Shown: positions 29,935-38,818, counted from the stretch's first letter. The stretch: 45,424 nucleotides of DNA from CAYICL01 sp964361885 (GCA_964361885.1 CAYICL010000004.1:1-45424), one strand, 5' to 3'. Notes: a model not told the origin generated them from the sequence alone. A program made the numbers and translations.

Positions 29935-31435
29935 ATGGTTATTAATTTTAATCATTATCGTGGCCGCGGTTTTGCGTTTATATCATCTTAATTCTAATCC
30001 GTCATCGCTTAATTGGGACGAAGCCGCCATCGGTTGGAATGCCAAAACCATTTTCCATACTCGCCGCGATGAATATGGGACTCGTTTGCCTTTAAGTTTT
30101 AAATCTTTTGGAGACTATAAAGCCCCTGTTTATATTTATTTAACCGCCCCGATTGTCGGTCTCTTCGGTACGAATCCTATCAGTGTTAGATTAGTGTCAG
30201 TCTTGGCAGGTATCGCCAGTGTTTTATTGATTTATTTATTAATCAAGCAATTACCGATTACCGATTACCGATTACCGATTACTGCCAGCTTATTGCTGGC
30301 AATTTCTCCTTGGCATGTGCTTTTATCCCGGCCGGCCTTTGAGCCAAACCTGGCTTTATTTTTTATCTTGCTGGGAACTTATTTATTTTTAAAATCTTTG
30401 GTAAAACCTAAGTATTTAATTCTTAGCGTTTTAAGCTTTACTTTATCTATCTATACCTATCAAAGTCCTAAAATCTTTGTGCCGGTTTTTTTACTGGGCT
30501 TGGCAGTCATTTTCCGTCAACAGCTTTTTTCTTTAAAGCTTAAAAAATGGCTAATTGTTTCAGTGGTTCTTAGCTTGTTTTTATTAACGCCTTTAGTTAA
30601 AGAAATGGTTTTAAAAAATAGCGCTTCTCGTTTTCAGGGTACTTCTATTTTTTATAACCAACAAGGCGAAAAACAACCGTATAAATTTTCTTTAATTACC
30701 CAAATATTTAAAAACTATATTATTCATTACTCTCCGTCATATTTGTTTTTTGGCAGTAATTTTATGCCACGGCTTCAGCTTAAAACCGTCGGCCCGCTTT
30801 TATTAATTGAAGCGCCATTTTTAGCCATTGGTCTGATTTATTTATTGAAAAATAAGCGCAAAATCTGGGCTCAATTTCTTCTTTGGTGGTTAATTATTGG
30901 CCCGCTTCCGGCCATGATTGGCAGGGAAGTGCCTCACCCGATCCGTTCCTATAATCTGCTTCCGGCTTTAGTTGTCATTACCGCTCTAGGCATAACCAAA
31001 ACCAAATTCTTATTTAAACCTACAATTAAAATTTTATTGATTATTTTATTCAGCCTTAATACCGTCTATTTTATTTATCACTATTTTGTTACTTATCCGG
31101 TTTATTCCGCCCCGGACTGGCAGTACGGTTATAAGCAGGCGGTTATTTTTGCCAAAGAAAATGAAGACAGTGTGGAGAAAATCCTAATTTCCTCGCATTA
31201 TGGTCAACCGTATATTTTCACTCTGTTTTATCAGGACCGCGACTCGCAGGCTGTTTTTTGGGGAGCCTTGAGCAAATATCTTTTTCGGGATCTAAAATGG
31301 CCTGAAGATGAAAAATTAACCAGCACTTTACTTATCGGTTCACCTCAAGAGATTCCCATAAACACACCTGGTATAATTAAGGAAATTCTTTTTCCTGATG
31401 GTCAAGTGGCCTTTAGAATTGTTAAAACCTTATGA
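29924..31435 (+). CDS. GT39-like membrane glycosyltransferase, DEA subgroup
   Basis: A 503-residue polytopic protein. The first outside loop has LNWDEAAIG (29-37; Asp32-Glu33), followed by SFKSFGDYKAPVYIY, the shared layout of five paralogs in this region (29924, 32616, 35738, 38819 and 40197). SPWHVLLSRPAFEPN after the third or fourth helix and PHPIRSYNLLP near residue 340 are also shared. The loop QLPITDYRLPITASLLLA is encoded by a heptamer repeat followed by a hairpin. A GGGAG string lies 6 nt before the ATG, one of the few plausible ribosome-binding sites here. It overlaps both neighbours. Confidence 0.85.
   Translation: MKTKWLLILIIIVAAVLRLYHLNSNPSSLNWDEAAIGWNAKTIFHTRRDEYGTRLPLSFKSFGDYKAPVYIYLTAPIVGLFGTNPISVRLVSVLAGIASVLLIYLLIKQLPITDYRLPITASLLLAISPWHVLLSRPAFEPNLALFFILLGTYLFLKSLVKPKYLILSVLSFTLSIYTYQSPKIFVPVFLLGLAVIFRQQLFSLKLKKWLIVSVVLSLFLLTPLVKEMVLKNSASRFQGTSIFYNQQGEKQPYKFSLITQIFKNYIIHYSPSYLFFGSNFMPRLQLKTVGPLLLIEAPFLAIGLIYLLKNKRKIWAQFLLWWLIIGPLPAMIGREVPHPIRSYNLLPALVVITALGITKTKFLFKPTIKILLIILFSLNTVYFIYHYFVTYPVYSAPDWQYGYKQAVIFAKENEDSVEKILISSHYGQPYIFTLFYQDRDSQAVFWGALSKYLFRDLKWPEDEKLTSTLLIGSPQEIPINTPGIIKEILFPDGQVAFRIVKTL
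30250..30300 (+). repeat. Five 7-bp repeats followed by a hairpin, inside a GT39-like gene
   Basis: ATTACCG occurs four times in a row (30250-30277), then ATTACTG (30278-30284). The last G starts a hairpin: GCCAGC (30284-30289), loop TTATT, GCTGGC (30295-30300), plus one flanking T-A pair. The tract is in frame and codes for the loop PITDYRLPITASLLLA. The same structure with different stem bases occurs at 40520-40570. Confidence 0.9.
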
Positions 31436-32619
31436 CCAGCCGCCGTTTTTTTATTATTGCTTTTTTATTATTCTTAATCAGCCGGATTTATATTTTAAAA
31501 TTCCCTCCGCCTTTTTATTCTGATGTTTTTCATGACTACCGCCGTTATGCTGAAATGTGGCAGAGCGGTATCATTCCTTATTTTAAGCATCTCTATGAAT
31601 ACCCGCCGGCTACGATTCCCTTACTTTATCTACCCCAGGTGCTTAATCGCATGAATATCGGCCATTACTATGAAAACTATCGCCTCCAAATATTTTTCTT
31701 AGACACCTTAATCTTTATTTTTATTCTTAAGACAATCAGTCAACTCCGGGTTAAAACTTTATCAAAATATTTAGCCTTAGGTTTTTATCTGATTGGTTCA
31801 ATGATTGCCAAAGACTTTTTTTACGAGGGGATTGACTTGGTTTTTACCGGCAGTTTGGCTTTAACCCTGATTTTTTTCAATCGCCGGCTCCTTTTTTGGT
31901 TTTTATTTTGGTTATCAACCTCGCTTAAATTATTAACTGCCCCTTTGGCGGCGCCTTACTTTTTTATGAAAAAATTATCCTTTTTTAAGGAATTAAAAAC
32001 CGCCATTTTAGGTTTCCTTTTGGTCTGGGGTTTGCCTTTAGTAATTTTCCGCTCTTCCCTGTCGGTCATGTTTTTCTTCCACAATCAACGGGGATTAAAA
32101 TACGCTTCTTTCCCTTCGTTTATTGTCGAAACTATAAATTATTTTACCCAGACGGAAGTTAGACTAAATCTGCCCCCTGATTTTCAATTAACAGGACCTG
32201 TTTCTGACGTGGCTACCAAGATAGTCGGTATTGTTTTTCCACTTAGTATTTTAATGGTGATTGGTTACGCTTTGTATATTATTTTTATCAGGAAAAATTA
32301 TAATAATTACATCTTTAGTCTTAAGCTGGCTTTGATTTATATTTTTACTATTTTTCTAACCGCCAAAATCTTTTCCCAGCCTTTCCACATTTGGTTTCTG
32401 CCTTTGATTGCTCTTTTTCCTTTCCAGTCAATAAAAAAGCAGTTAATCTTTATGCTTCTGGGAATTTGGCTATTAATTATCGATACCACTCCTTGGATTA
32501 GAGTCAACGAATCTTTGATGATTCTTAATCCGCTGCCCTTGAAGTTTTTTACCTATTCTTTGCGTTTTTTACCAATGTTTATTCTTTTAGGTTTATCTTA
32601 TAAACTGCCCAACAAATGA
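31432..32619 (+). CDS. GT-C membrane protein, GT87/DUF2029-like
   Basis: A 395-residue polytopic protein with SDVFHDYRRYAEMW (30-43; Asp31 and Asp35 in the first outside loop) and LYEYPPATIPLLYLP (54-68), the E-Y-P-P pattern of GT87/DUF2029-type mannosyltransferases, then about ten helices. FYEGIDLVFTGSLAL in the middle replaces the N-H-N-D type segment of other members. It should use a polyprenyl-phosphate sugar outside the membrane. It is linked to both neighbours by ATGA overlaps. Unlike its GT39-like neighbours it lacks a long polar C-terminal region. Confidence 0.75.
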   Translation: MTSRRFFIIAFLLFLISRIYILKFPPPFYSDVFHDYRRYAEMWQSGIIPYFKHLYEYPPATIPLLYLPQVLNRMNIGHYYENYRLQIFFLDTLIFIFILKTISQLRVKTLSKYLALGFYLIGSMIAKDFFYEGIDLVFTGSLALTLIFFNRRLLFWFLFWLSTSLKLLTAPLAAPYFFMKKLSFFKELKTAILGFLLVWGLPLVIFRSSLSVMFFFHNQRGLKYASFPSFIVETINYFTQTEVRLNLPPDFQLTGPVSDVATKIVGIVFPLSILMVIGYALYIIFIRKNYNNYIFSLKLALIYIFTIFLTAKIFSQPFHIWFLPLIALFPFQSIKKQLIFMLLGIWLLIIDTTPWIRVNESLMILNPLPLKFFTYSLRFLPMFILLGLSYKLPNK

Positions 32620-34112
32620 CTAAACGTCTATCTTTAATCATTCTCGGGATAATTTTATTCCTGGCGGCCTTTTTACGCTTTTATCGAATAAGTTCCAATC
32701 CGCCCTCTCTTTACTGGGAAGAAGCCGCTTTGGGCTACGACGCTTACTCAATTTTAAAAACCGGCAAAGACTGGCATGGTAATTCCTGGCCCTTAGTGGC
32801 TTTTGAATCATTTGGCGACTACAAACCCAGCCTTTATTTTTATGCCGCTGTTCCCAGTATCGCTTTATTCGGCTTAAATGAATTTGCGGTCCGTTTTCCG
32901 TCTGCCTTTTTCGGAACATTAACGGTTTTATTAGTTTATTTTTTAATTAAAGAGCGGCGAGTGGCTTTAGTTGCCGCCTTGCTACTAGCGATTTCTCCGT
33001 GGCATCTGCAGTTTTCCCGGGCTGGCTTTGAAGCTAATTTAGGTTTATTTTTTACCTGTTTAGGAGCTTGGCTGCTGTTCAAAATCCTAGAGAAACCAAA
33101 ATATTCAGCGCTTTTCCTGTCCGCCTCTGGCGGAAGTTTTGCCGCTTCAATGTATGCTTATCATGCTAACCGGGTATTTATACCTTTATTTTTAATTACC
33201 CTGCTGCTTATTTACAGACAAAGAAAAATTTTTTTGACAGGCCTGTTGGTGGCCTTACTAGCCTTGCCGATTTTTCTTAAGCTTAATTCTCCGGAGATTA
33301 AACAGCGTTTTGCCGAAACCAGCGCTTTTGCTACCCTTGACCCGATTATCAAATCCAATCAGTTGATTCAAGCCGATGGCGGGGGAATAATCGCTCGGCT
33401 GATTCATCATCGTTTCTGGCAGTACGCGGACATTTTCTTCAAATCTTATTCCAGTCATTTTAACTTTAACTATTTATTTTTATCCGGCGACACCAATCCC
33501 CGCCACTCGATTCAGACGGTTGGCTGTCTATATTTAATTCAACTGCCTTTTTTAATTTATGGCATCCTCATCGCTCTTAAAAGACGACAACCGCAGGATT
33601 TAAGTTTATTGGCGTGGTTATTGTTGGCACCTGTGCCTGCCGGCTTAACCTTAGCCACCCCTCATGCTTTAAGAAGCTTGCCCATGCTTATTCCTTTAAC
33701 TATTTTTACGGCTTTAGGTGTAGTTCGTTTCCGGCGTTTATTTATTTTTTTGGTTTCTTTAATTTTATTGGTTGAAACAAGCCGTTATTTGTTTATTTAT
33801 CATTACCGTTATCCCTTCCAATTTGCTTCTTTCTGGCAGTCTGGATACAAAGAAATGGTTGAGTATGTGGCTGCCAATCAGGATAAATACAGTAACATTT
33901 ATATCACTCGAAGCTTAGGCAGGCCTTCAATTTATTACTGGTTTTACACCCAAACTGATCCGAAATCAGTCCAGGCTCTCAATCAGACAGTTAACAAAGA
34001 TCAGGGTGAATATTTGGAATTTGGCAAGATTAAATTTCAGGATAATAACTATTTGCCGAACAGCTTGATTGTTTCCTATGAATCCGGGAGATTTAAGTTT
34101 TATGAAAACTAA
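32616..34112 (+). CDS. GT39-like membrane glycosyltransferase, DEA subgroup, EE variant
   Basis: A 498-residue paralog of the genes at 29924, 35738, 38819 and 40197. The first loop reads LYWEEAALGYDAYSILKTGKD; the Asp of the usual DE pair is Glu35, as confirmed by codons GAA GAA, whereas the paralog at 38819 has Asp35-Glu36 at the same numbers. FESFGDYKPSLYFY, SPWHLQFSRAGFEAN and PHALRSLPMLIP are conserved. A 15-bp hairpin (33120-33134) adds a small insert (SASGGSF) relative to paralogs. ATGA overlap before; the stop overlaps the next gene by 11 bp. Confidence 0.85.
   Translation: MTKRLSLIILGIILFLAAFLRFYRISSNPPSLYWEEAALGYDAYSILKTGKDWHGNSWPLVAFESFGDYKPSLYFYAAVPSIALFGLNEFAVRFPSAFFGTLTVLLVYFLIKERRVALVAALLLAISPWHLQFSRAGFEANLGLFFTCLGAWLLFKILEKPKYSALFLSASGGSFAASMYAYHANRVFIPLFLITLLLIYRQRKIFLTGLLVALLALPIFLKLNSPEIKQRFAETSAFATLDPIIKSNQLIQADGGGIIARLIHHRFWQYADIFFKSYSSHFNFNYLFLSGDTNPRHSIQTVGCLYLIQLPFLIYGILIALKRRQPQDLSLLAWLLLAPVPAGLTLATPHALRSLPMLIPLTIFTALGVVRFRRLFIFLVSLILLVETSRYLFIYHYRYPFQFASFWQSGYKEMVEYVAANQDKYSNIYITRSLGRPSIYYWFYTQTDPKSVQALNQTVNKDQGEYLEFGKIKFQDNNYLPNSLIVSYESGRFKFYEN
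33120..33134. repeat. 15-bp intragenic hairpin
   Basis: TCCGCC (33120-33125), loop TCT, GGCGGA (33129-33134) is a perfect 6-bp stem inside the GT39-like gene. It codes for SASGG, about where this protein is four residues longer than its paralog at 29924. The GC-rich string stands out in an AT-rich gene and looks like a small REP-type insert. Confidence 0.65.
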
Positions 34113-35772
34113 ACATGGTTTGAGTTTGTTGATTTTTGTTAGTTTAACGGTTTTTGTCACTTGGCCATTAATTTTACATCCGGTCAGTTTGACAGTGGCG
34201 GCCAAGGATGAATTTCATTTAAGTTATTTAATGAACTGGAATATTTACAGTTTCACTCCTAAGCTAAACAATATTTTTCAAGTTCCCTTCTTTCATCCAC
34301 TGAAAGACACCCTAGCTTTTTCCGACCCTTTATTTACTAGTTCATTTTTAGCCTTACCTTTAGTTAAGATTTTTCAACAGCCGTTTCTAGCTTATAGTTT
34401 TAATGTGTTTCTTGCCTTTATTTTGAATGGTTTTTTTACTTATCTAGCGGTTTACCAGTTGTCCAAAAACTGGTCGGCGGGTTTAATCAGTGGGATTTTA
34501 TTTTCTTTTTCCGTTGGCCGGATTGACACTTTGGAACATTTGCAGGTTTTAATAATGTATTGGCTGCCGTTAGGAATTTATTGCTTCTTAAAATTTACCA
34601 GTTCCCGCAAAAATTATTGGGCATTGTTGTTAGTGATTTGTTGGTTGCTGCAAATCTTCAATACGGTCTTCTTGGGGTACGTTTATATTTTTGCTTTAAG
34701 CATTTTTACTTTAATTTATTTCTGGCAAAAACAAATTACTAAAAAAATGCTTTTGGTTTTAATTAAATATTTTATTTTAGCCTTAGTTATAGTGGCAATT
34801 ATTTTTCAACCTTATTTCCGGGTTGCCAGGACTTGGCAAGCCGGTCGTTCCATAAATGATGTTTTTGCCGGCTCATCTTATTTTCTGGAATATTTTTATC
34901 CGACGCAAAATTCCCGTTTGGCTGATCTGGCCGAAAAAATTATTATTAAACATCCTTGGCCTTCCTATTTAGGCGCGATTGTTTCAATTTTGGGATTATT
35001 AACTATTGTTAAATTATGGCGCCTACCGCAAGCTTGGGCGCCCCTCAGTATTTTTTTCACCGGATTAGTAATGAGTTTTGGGCCTTATTTTCAACTCATC
35101 AAGCAAAAATTATCTCTACCCCTGCCTTTACCTTACTGGTTTGCCTATTACCTTATTCCTGGTTTTAAAAGCATGCGGACACCGCAACGTTGGTCACATT
35201 TAGCTTTATTAGGTTTAGCCTTATTAATAGGTTTGGGCTTGAGCCGCTGGTTTAAAAAACTAAAACCAAAATTGGTTGCTTTATTGTCAGTCTTCATTAT
35301 TACTTTAGTAATTGGGGAGATCCGCTTGCCGTTATTTACTAAAGCAGTTCCGACTAAATCAGAAATTCCTCCGGTTTATCACTGGTTATTGCGGCAGCCG
35401 GGACAAGTAGTTCTGGAGTTGCCGATTCAAACTTGGGTAATGCCTTTAAGCGGTTTGGAAATTACCCGTCTGCATTATCATTCGTTTTTATTAGCAGCCA
35501 ATCACACTTTTATTAACGGTTACTCCAGTTTTGAGCCACCGGCCTATACTAAAGAAATTTCTATTTTCCGGACCCTTCTTCCTGATGAAGCGATTAATTG
35601 GTTAAAAATCCAGAAAATTAATTTACTGATTGTCCATAAAATGGAAATGCAGGAACTCTATCAGAAAGACCAAGAAGCCTTGCCTTTAAAGTTAACTCTT
35701 GAAACAATAGAGACCAAAGGGTGCTTTATTAGAGTTTATGATGATGAAGATACATCAGTTTATCAAATCTGA
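34102..35772 (+). CDS. GT-C-like polytopic membrane protein, YfhO/PTPS-related
   Basis: A 556-residue protein with about twelve helices. The first outside loop has AAKDEFHLSYLMNWNIYSF (Asp36-Glu37) followed by a FHPLKDTLAFSDPLFTSSFLALP segment, and later GSSYFLEYFYPTQNS and SMRTPQRWSHLALL. The overall plan is that of large GT-C/YfhO-like proteins with a C-terminal outside domain (about 420-556). I do not recognise a precise family. A frame extends upstream to 34069, but ATG 34102 is preferred, with the first helix just after it and a GGGAG 12 nt upstream. It overlaps the preceding stop by 11 bp. Confidence 0.75.
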   Translation: MKTKHGLSLLIFVSLTVFVTWPLILHPVSLTVAAKDEFHLSYLMNWNIYSFTPKLNNIFQVPFFHPLKDTLAFSDPLFTSSFLALPLVKIFQQPFLAYSFNVFLAFILNGFFTYLAVYQLSKNWSAGLISGILFSFSVGRIDTLEHLQVLIMYWLPLGIYCFLKFTSSRKNYWALLLVICWLLQIFNTVFLGYVYIFALSIFTLIYFWQKQITKKMLLVLIKYFILALVIVAIIFQPYFRVARTWQAGRSINDVFAGSSYFLEYFYPTQNSRLADLAEKIIIKHPWPSYLGAIVSILGLLTIVKLWRLPQAWAPLSIFFTGLVMSFGPYFQLIKQKLSLPLPLPYWFAYYLIPGFKSMRTPQRWSHLALLGLALLIGLGLSRWFKKLKPKLVALLSVFIITLVIGEIRLPLFTKAVPTKSEIPPVYHWLLRQPGQVVLELPIQTWVMPLSGLEITRLHYHSFLLAANHTFINGYSSFEPPAYTKEISIFRTLLPDEAINWLKIQKINLLIVHKMEMQELYQKDQEALPLKLTLETIETKGCFIRVYDDEDTSVYQI

Positions 35773-37336
35773 AAAGTTTTGGCTGGGACTAATCTTTATT
35801 TTTGGATTAATCCTGCGGTTTTATCAGCTGGGCCAAGTGCCTTCAGGTTTTGTTAACGATGAAGCCGCTTTTGGTTATAATGCTTACTCTTTAATCAAAA
35901 CCGGCAAAGATGAGTTTGGTAAAAGCTGGCCGTTAGTCTTTAGATCTTTTGGCGAAGGCAAAATGCCGGTCTATTTTTACTTGACTATTCCTTCAATTTT
36001 ACTGTTTGGTTTAAACGAGTTTAGCGTCCGCCTGCCTTCAGCTCTTTTTGGCAGTTTAACTGTTTTACTCACCTTTTTTTTGGTTAAAGAAATATCCAAA
36101 TCTAAAAGCCGGACGTGGCCGTTATTCAGCGCTTTAATTTTAGCCGCCATGCCTTGGCACATTCACTTTTCCCGGGCTGCTTTTGAGGCTAATGTCAGTC
36201 TGTTTTTTATTACTTTAGGCACCTGGTTATGGCTGATCAAACATTGGCAGTTAAGTTTATTAAGTTTTATTTTGGCGGTATTTACCTATAGCGCCGCCAT
36301 AATTTTTGTGCCTCTTTGGTTGCTTTATCTTTTTCTAACTGGAAAAAACCGGCAAAAAATAATTTTAATTTTCTTTCCGCTTTGGTTATTTTTATTGTTT
36401 CTTCAATCAGGAACTAGCCGTTTTAAAGGTATTAGTATTTTTAATGCCCAATCCGGTGTCGCCCAGCGGCTAGAGGAAAAATATCGTGAAACGAGAGATC
36501 AGCCGCTTTGGCTTACTAGAGCTTTACATAACAAGCCGGTTGAATTTACTTTTGATTTTATTAAACGTTATGCCTCTCATTTTAATCCGGATTTCTTGTT
36601 TTTTTCCGGCGATCCCAATCGGCCGCGCTACCGGTCGCCGGATTCAGGCCAACTATTATGGTTTAGTCTGCCGTTTTTAGTGGTTGGTTTGTATTTAATA
36701 GCTAAAAAACGCCACTGGCCGATTTTAGTTTGGTTGCTGTTAGCGCCACTGTCGGCGGCGATTACTTTCGAAACTCCCAGCGCCGTTCGGGCGATTCTGA
36801 TGATTGTGCCTTTATCTGTGGCGACTGCCTTGGGGATATTGGTGGTCCTAAAACGCTTCCCTTGGCTTTCTTTCCCATTATTTTTAATTTTTAGCTTTAA
36901 TTTTATTGCTTATTTGGATGCCTATTTTATCCACGCACCGGTGCATCAACCTTATGAATGGCAGGGTGGTTATAAACAGCTGGTGAAGCGGATTAACGAG
37001 CTAATGCCGCAATACGATAAGGCCCTGATTACCGATTCCCGTGGCACGGCTTATATTTATTTCCTCTTCTATAACCAGTACGATCCGGCTAAATGGCAGC
37101 AACAATCGCGCGGAGCAATAACGCAAGCGGACAAATTCGGTTTTTCGACGATCGACCATTTGGACAATTTATACTTCGTTGGCGAAACCTGCCCGGCAAA
37201 AATTCCCGAAGACAGGGTGTTATACGTTTGCACCGAGGAGAATCACCCTAAGGCCGGTTTTACCCAGTTTAAAGACACGATTGACTTTGATGACGGCCAG
37301 CCCGCCTTTATTCTGTTTGAAAAATCTCCGGATTAG
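35738..37336 (+). CDS. GT39-like membrane glycosyltransferase, DEA subgroup
   Basis: A 532-residue paralog of the DEA subgroup: FVNDEAAFGYNAYSLIKTGKD (Asp41-Glu42), FRSFGEGKMPVYFY, MPWHIHFSRAAFEAN, FFSGDPNRPRYRS and TPSAVRAILMIVP are in the conserved positions. The C-terminal outside domain (about 400-532) is longer than in paralogs and its last 350 bp are clearly more GC-rich than the rest. Three ATGs in a row (35738, 35741, 35744) are possible starts. The gene overlaps the previous one by 35 bp. Its stop overlaps that of the convergent gene (TTAG). Confidence 0.85.
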   Translation: MMMKIHQFIKSEKFWLGLIFIFGLILRFYQLGQVPSGFVNDEAAFGYNAYSLIKTGKDEFGKSWPLVFRSFGEGKMPVYFYLTIPSILLFGLNEFSVRLPSALFGSLTVLLTFFLVKEISKSKSRTWPLFSALILAAMPWHIHFSRAAFEANVSLFFITLGTWLWLIKHWQLSLLSFILAVFTYSAAIIFVPLWLLYLFLTGKNRQKIILIFFPLWLFLLFLQSGTSRFKGISIFNAQSGVAQRLEEKYRETRDQPLWLTRALHNKPVEFTFDFIKRYASHFNPDFLFFSGDPNRPRYRSPDSGQLLWFSLPFLVVGLYLIAKKRHWPILVWLLLAPLSAAITFETPSAVRAILMIVPLSVATALGILVVLKRFPWLSFPLFLIFSFNFIAYLDAYFIHAPVHQPYEWQGGYKQLVKRINELMPQYDKALITDSRGTAYIYFLFYNQYDPAKWQQQSRGAITQADKFGFSTIDHLDNLYFVGETCPAKIPEDRVLYVCTEENHPKAGFTQFKDTIDFDDGQPAFILFEKSPD

Positions 37337-38796
37337 GGCTTTACTTCCCAAACTTCCAGTTCCGGGCCGAACTCTTTCCGACTGACAAGTTCCCGGTAAT
37401 TAATTTCTTTAAGCCAGCGGTCAAGCGGATAATGCCATTTATTTTCCGGCTTTTCGATTATTAAGAATATTTTTCCTACTGGCTCCTCGGAGCCTTGGCG
37501 AAGTGGAGTCAGCAACAATTTTAATAAATCCGGTTTTTCCTGCACATAGCTGATCTCTCCTGGTTTATAGCTGAATTCCACCGGCAAAGGTCTGCCTTTA
37601 AATCCCTGCCAGAAATATAAATATTGGTAAGCATAATCATAAATATTGGGTAAATACTGGTAAGATTTGAACGGTTTGCCCTGGGCTTGGTCGTAAATAT
37701 AATCTAAAGCTTCAAGTTTAATTGGCAAAAAACCCGCTTTGGTTTGGATTTTTGGCCAGCCATGGAAAAGCGGATTTATCAGCATCAAGCCTAGGTAAGT
37801 ATAAACAATTATTTTAGGGCTGGATTTTAATATCTGACCAGTAGCTACAACCGCCACCGGCAATAAACCATACACATACCAGACATTGTAATGAAGCCAC
37901 CAGAATCCGATTATCGGGATTAAGATCATTAAGCTAATCTCCGGCCAAAAGGCCCAATGCTTTTTCTTTAATATTAAATAAATGATTCCGGTCAATAATA
38001 AAACTAAGCTCAAGTTTTTTAACCAAGTTATATCCGGCAGTACGGCTAAGCCTAATTCATGAATAATCGAATCAGTCACCAGTTTAATTTTCCCTGGAGT
38101 AATCTGTTGACTTTCACCCCGGCTGAAATATTCTATTAATGACCGGGTTTGCAGCCAGTTGTTTTTTACTTCAAATAACAACTGGGGAACAAAAGTTACG
38201 ATAAAGGCTCCCAGACTCAAACTGACTGACTTTAGCTTTAGCTTAATTTTTTTTAAGCTTAAAATTAGAGGAATAATTAAAAGATAAAAAATTGATAAAG
38301 CTGAGGAAAAGTGAAATCCAAGCCCTGCCAAAAAACCTAAAATTACTAAATTTTTTGCCGGATTTTTTAAAGCAATTAATATTAATAATCCGATTAAAAC
38401 CATCGGGAACGGATTAGCCGCTCCGGTTGCCAGCATTATAAACGCCGGTGCGGTGGCAAAGATAACTGCCTCATATATGCCAAAATATTTCCAGGCCAGC
38501 CAAACCTCTATTAAACTTAATCCCAACATGGTTATGACCGCAGCCAGGGGATTACCGCCAGAAAAAAAATAAGCCGGCGCCAGCAAATAATACCAGCCAG
38601 GCCCGAAAAATAATCCTTGAATACTGGTCCATGGCCCGATGAATTTTAATGAATAAGTTTTAATTAAATGTAAAACCGCGATTGAATCCCGGCCATGATC
38701 AAAACTAAAAGGGATATTATTACCGATTAAATAGGGGACTCTGGTTAAGAAAGCCAGTAAGAGTAATCCAATCAATAATTTTTTGCCTGTTTTCAT
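37333..38796 (-). CDS. GT-C/GT39-like membrane glycosyltransferase, GRD subgroup
   Basis: A 487-residue polytopic protein on the opposite strand to its neighbours. FSFDHGRDS (30-38; Asp33, Asp37) and FIGPWTSIQGLFFGPGWYYL match the subgroup seen at 12072 and 24203. About ten helices and a polar C-terminus (about 390-487) follow. The C-terminal segment TPLRQGSEEP is encoded by a palindromic insert at 37479-37512. The promoter is in the 22-bp divergent spacer before 38819. Its position suggests an inserted or separately controlled module within the paralog array. Confidence 0.82.
   Translation of the reverse strand: MKTGKKLLIGLLLLAFLTRVPYLIGNNIPFSFDHGRDSIAVLHLIKTYSLKFIGPWTSIQGLFFGPGWYYLLAPAYFFSGGNPLAAVITMLGLSLIEVWLAWKYFGIYEAVIFATAPAFIMLATGAANPFPMVLIGLLILIALKNPAKNLVILGFLAGLGFHFSSALSIFYLLIIPLILSLKKIKLKLKSVSLSLGAFIVTFVPQLLFEVKNNWLQTRSLIEYFSRGESQQITPGKIKLVTDSIIHELGLAVLPDITWLKNLSLVLLLTGIIYLILKKKHWAFWPEISLMILIPIIGFWWLHYNVWYVYGLLPVAVVATGQILKSSPKIIVYTYLGLMLINPLFHGWPKIQTKAGFLPIKLEALDYIYDQAQGKPFKSYQYLPNIYDYAYQYLYFWQGFKGRPLPVEFSYKPGEISYVQEKPDLLKLLLTPLRQGSEEPVGKIFLIIEKPENKWHYPLDRWLKEINYRELVSRKEFGPELEVWEVKP
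37479..37512. repeat. Intragenic palindromic insert coding TPLRQGSEEP
   Basis: Outer arms CTGGCTCC (37479-37486) and GGAGTCAG (37505-37512) pair at seven of eight positions plus one G-T. Inside, GGCTCC/GGAGCC (37481-37494) is a second near-palindrome. On the coding strand the insert reads CTTCGCCAAGGCTCCGAGGA and gives LRQGSEE. From memory, LRQGYGGQ-like peptides from such strings recur in CPR proteins; this needs a database check. Confidence 0.6.
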
Positions 38797-38810
38797 GATA
38801 ACATTATAAT
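38783..38810. promoter_or_regulatory. Bidirectional promoter with shared palindromic -10
   Basis: ATTATAAT (38803-38810) is its own reverse complement, so it gives TATAAT on both strands. Forward, TATAAT 38805-38810 ends 8 nt before ATG 38819, with TTGCCT (38783-38788) 16 nt upstream as -35. Reverse, the complement of 38803-38808 ends 6 nt before the ATG at 38796. Both mRNAs are predicted leaderless. No reverse -35 at standard spacing was found. Confidence 0.65.
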
Positions 38811-38818
38811 ATAGTCAG

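Noticed and set aside
30250..30284. Heptamer tandem repeat as a CRISPR-like array
   Set aside because: Units are only 7 bp with no spacers, and lie in frame inside a gene. There are no cas genes in the window.
36606..36641. Inverted repeat CCGGCGA/TCGCCGG in the gene at 35738
   Set aside because: It lies over the SGDPN motif conserved in several paralogs whose DNA does not form the repeat, so it is best explained by codon choice.
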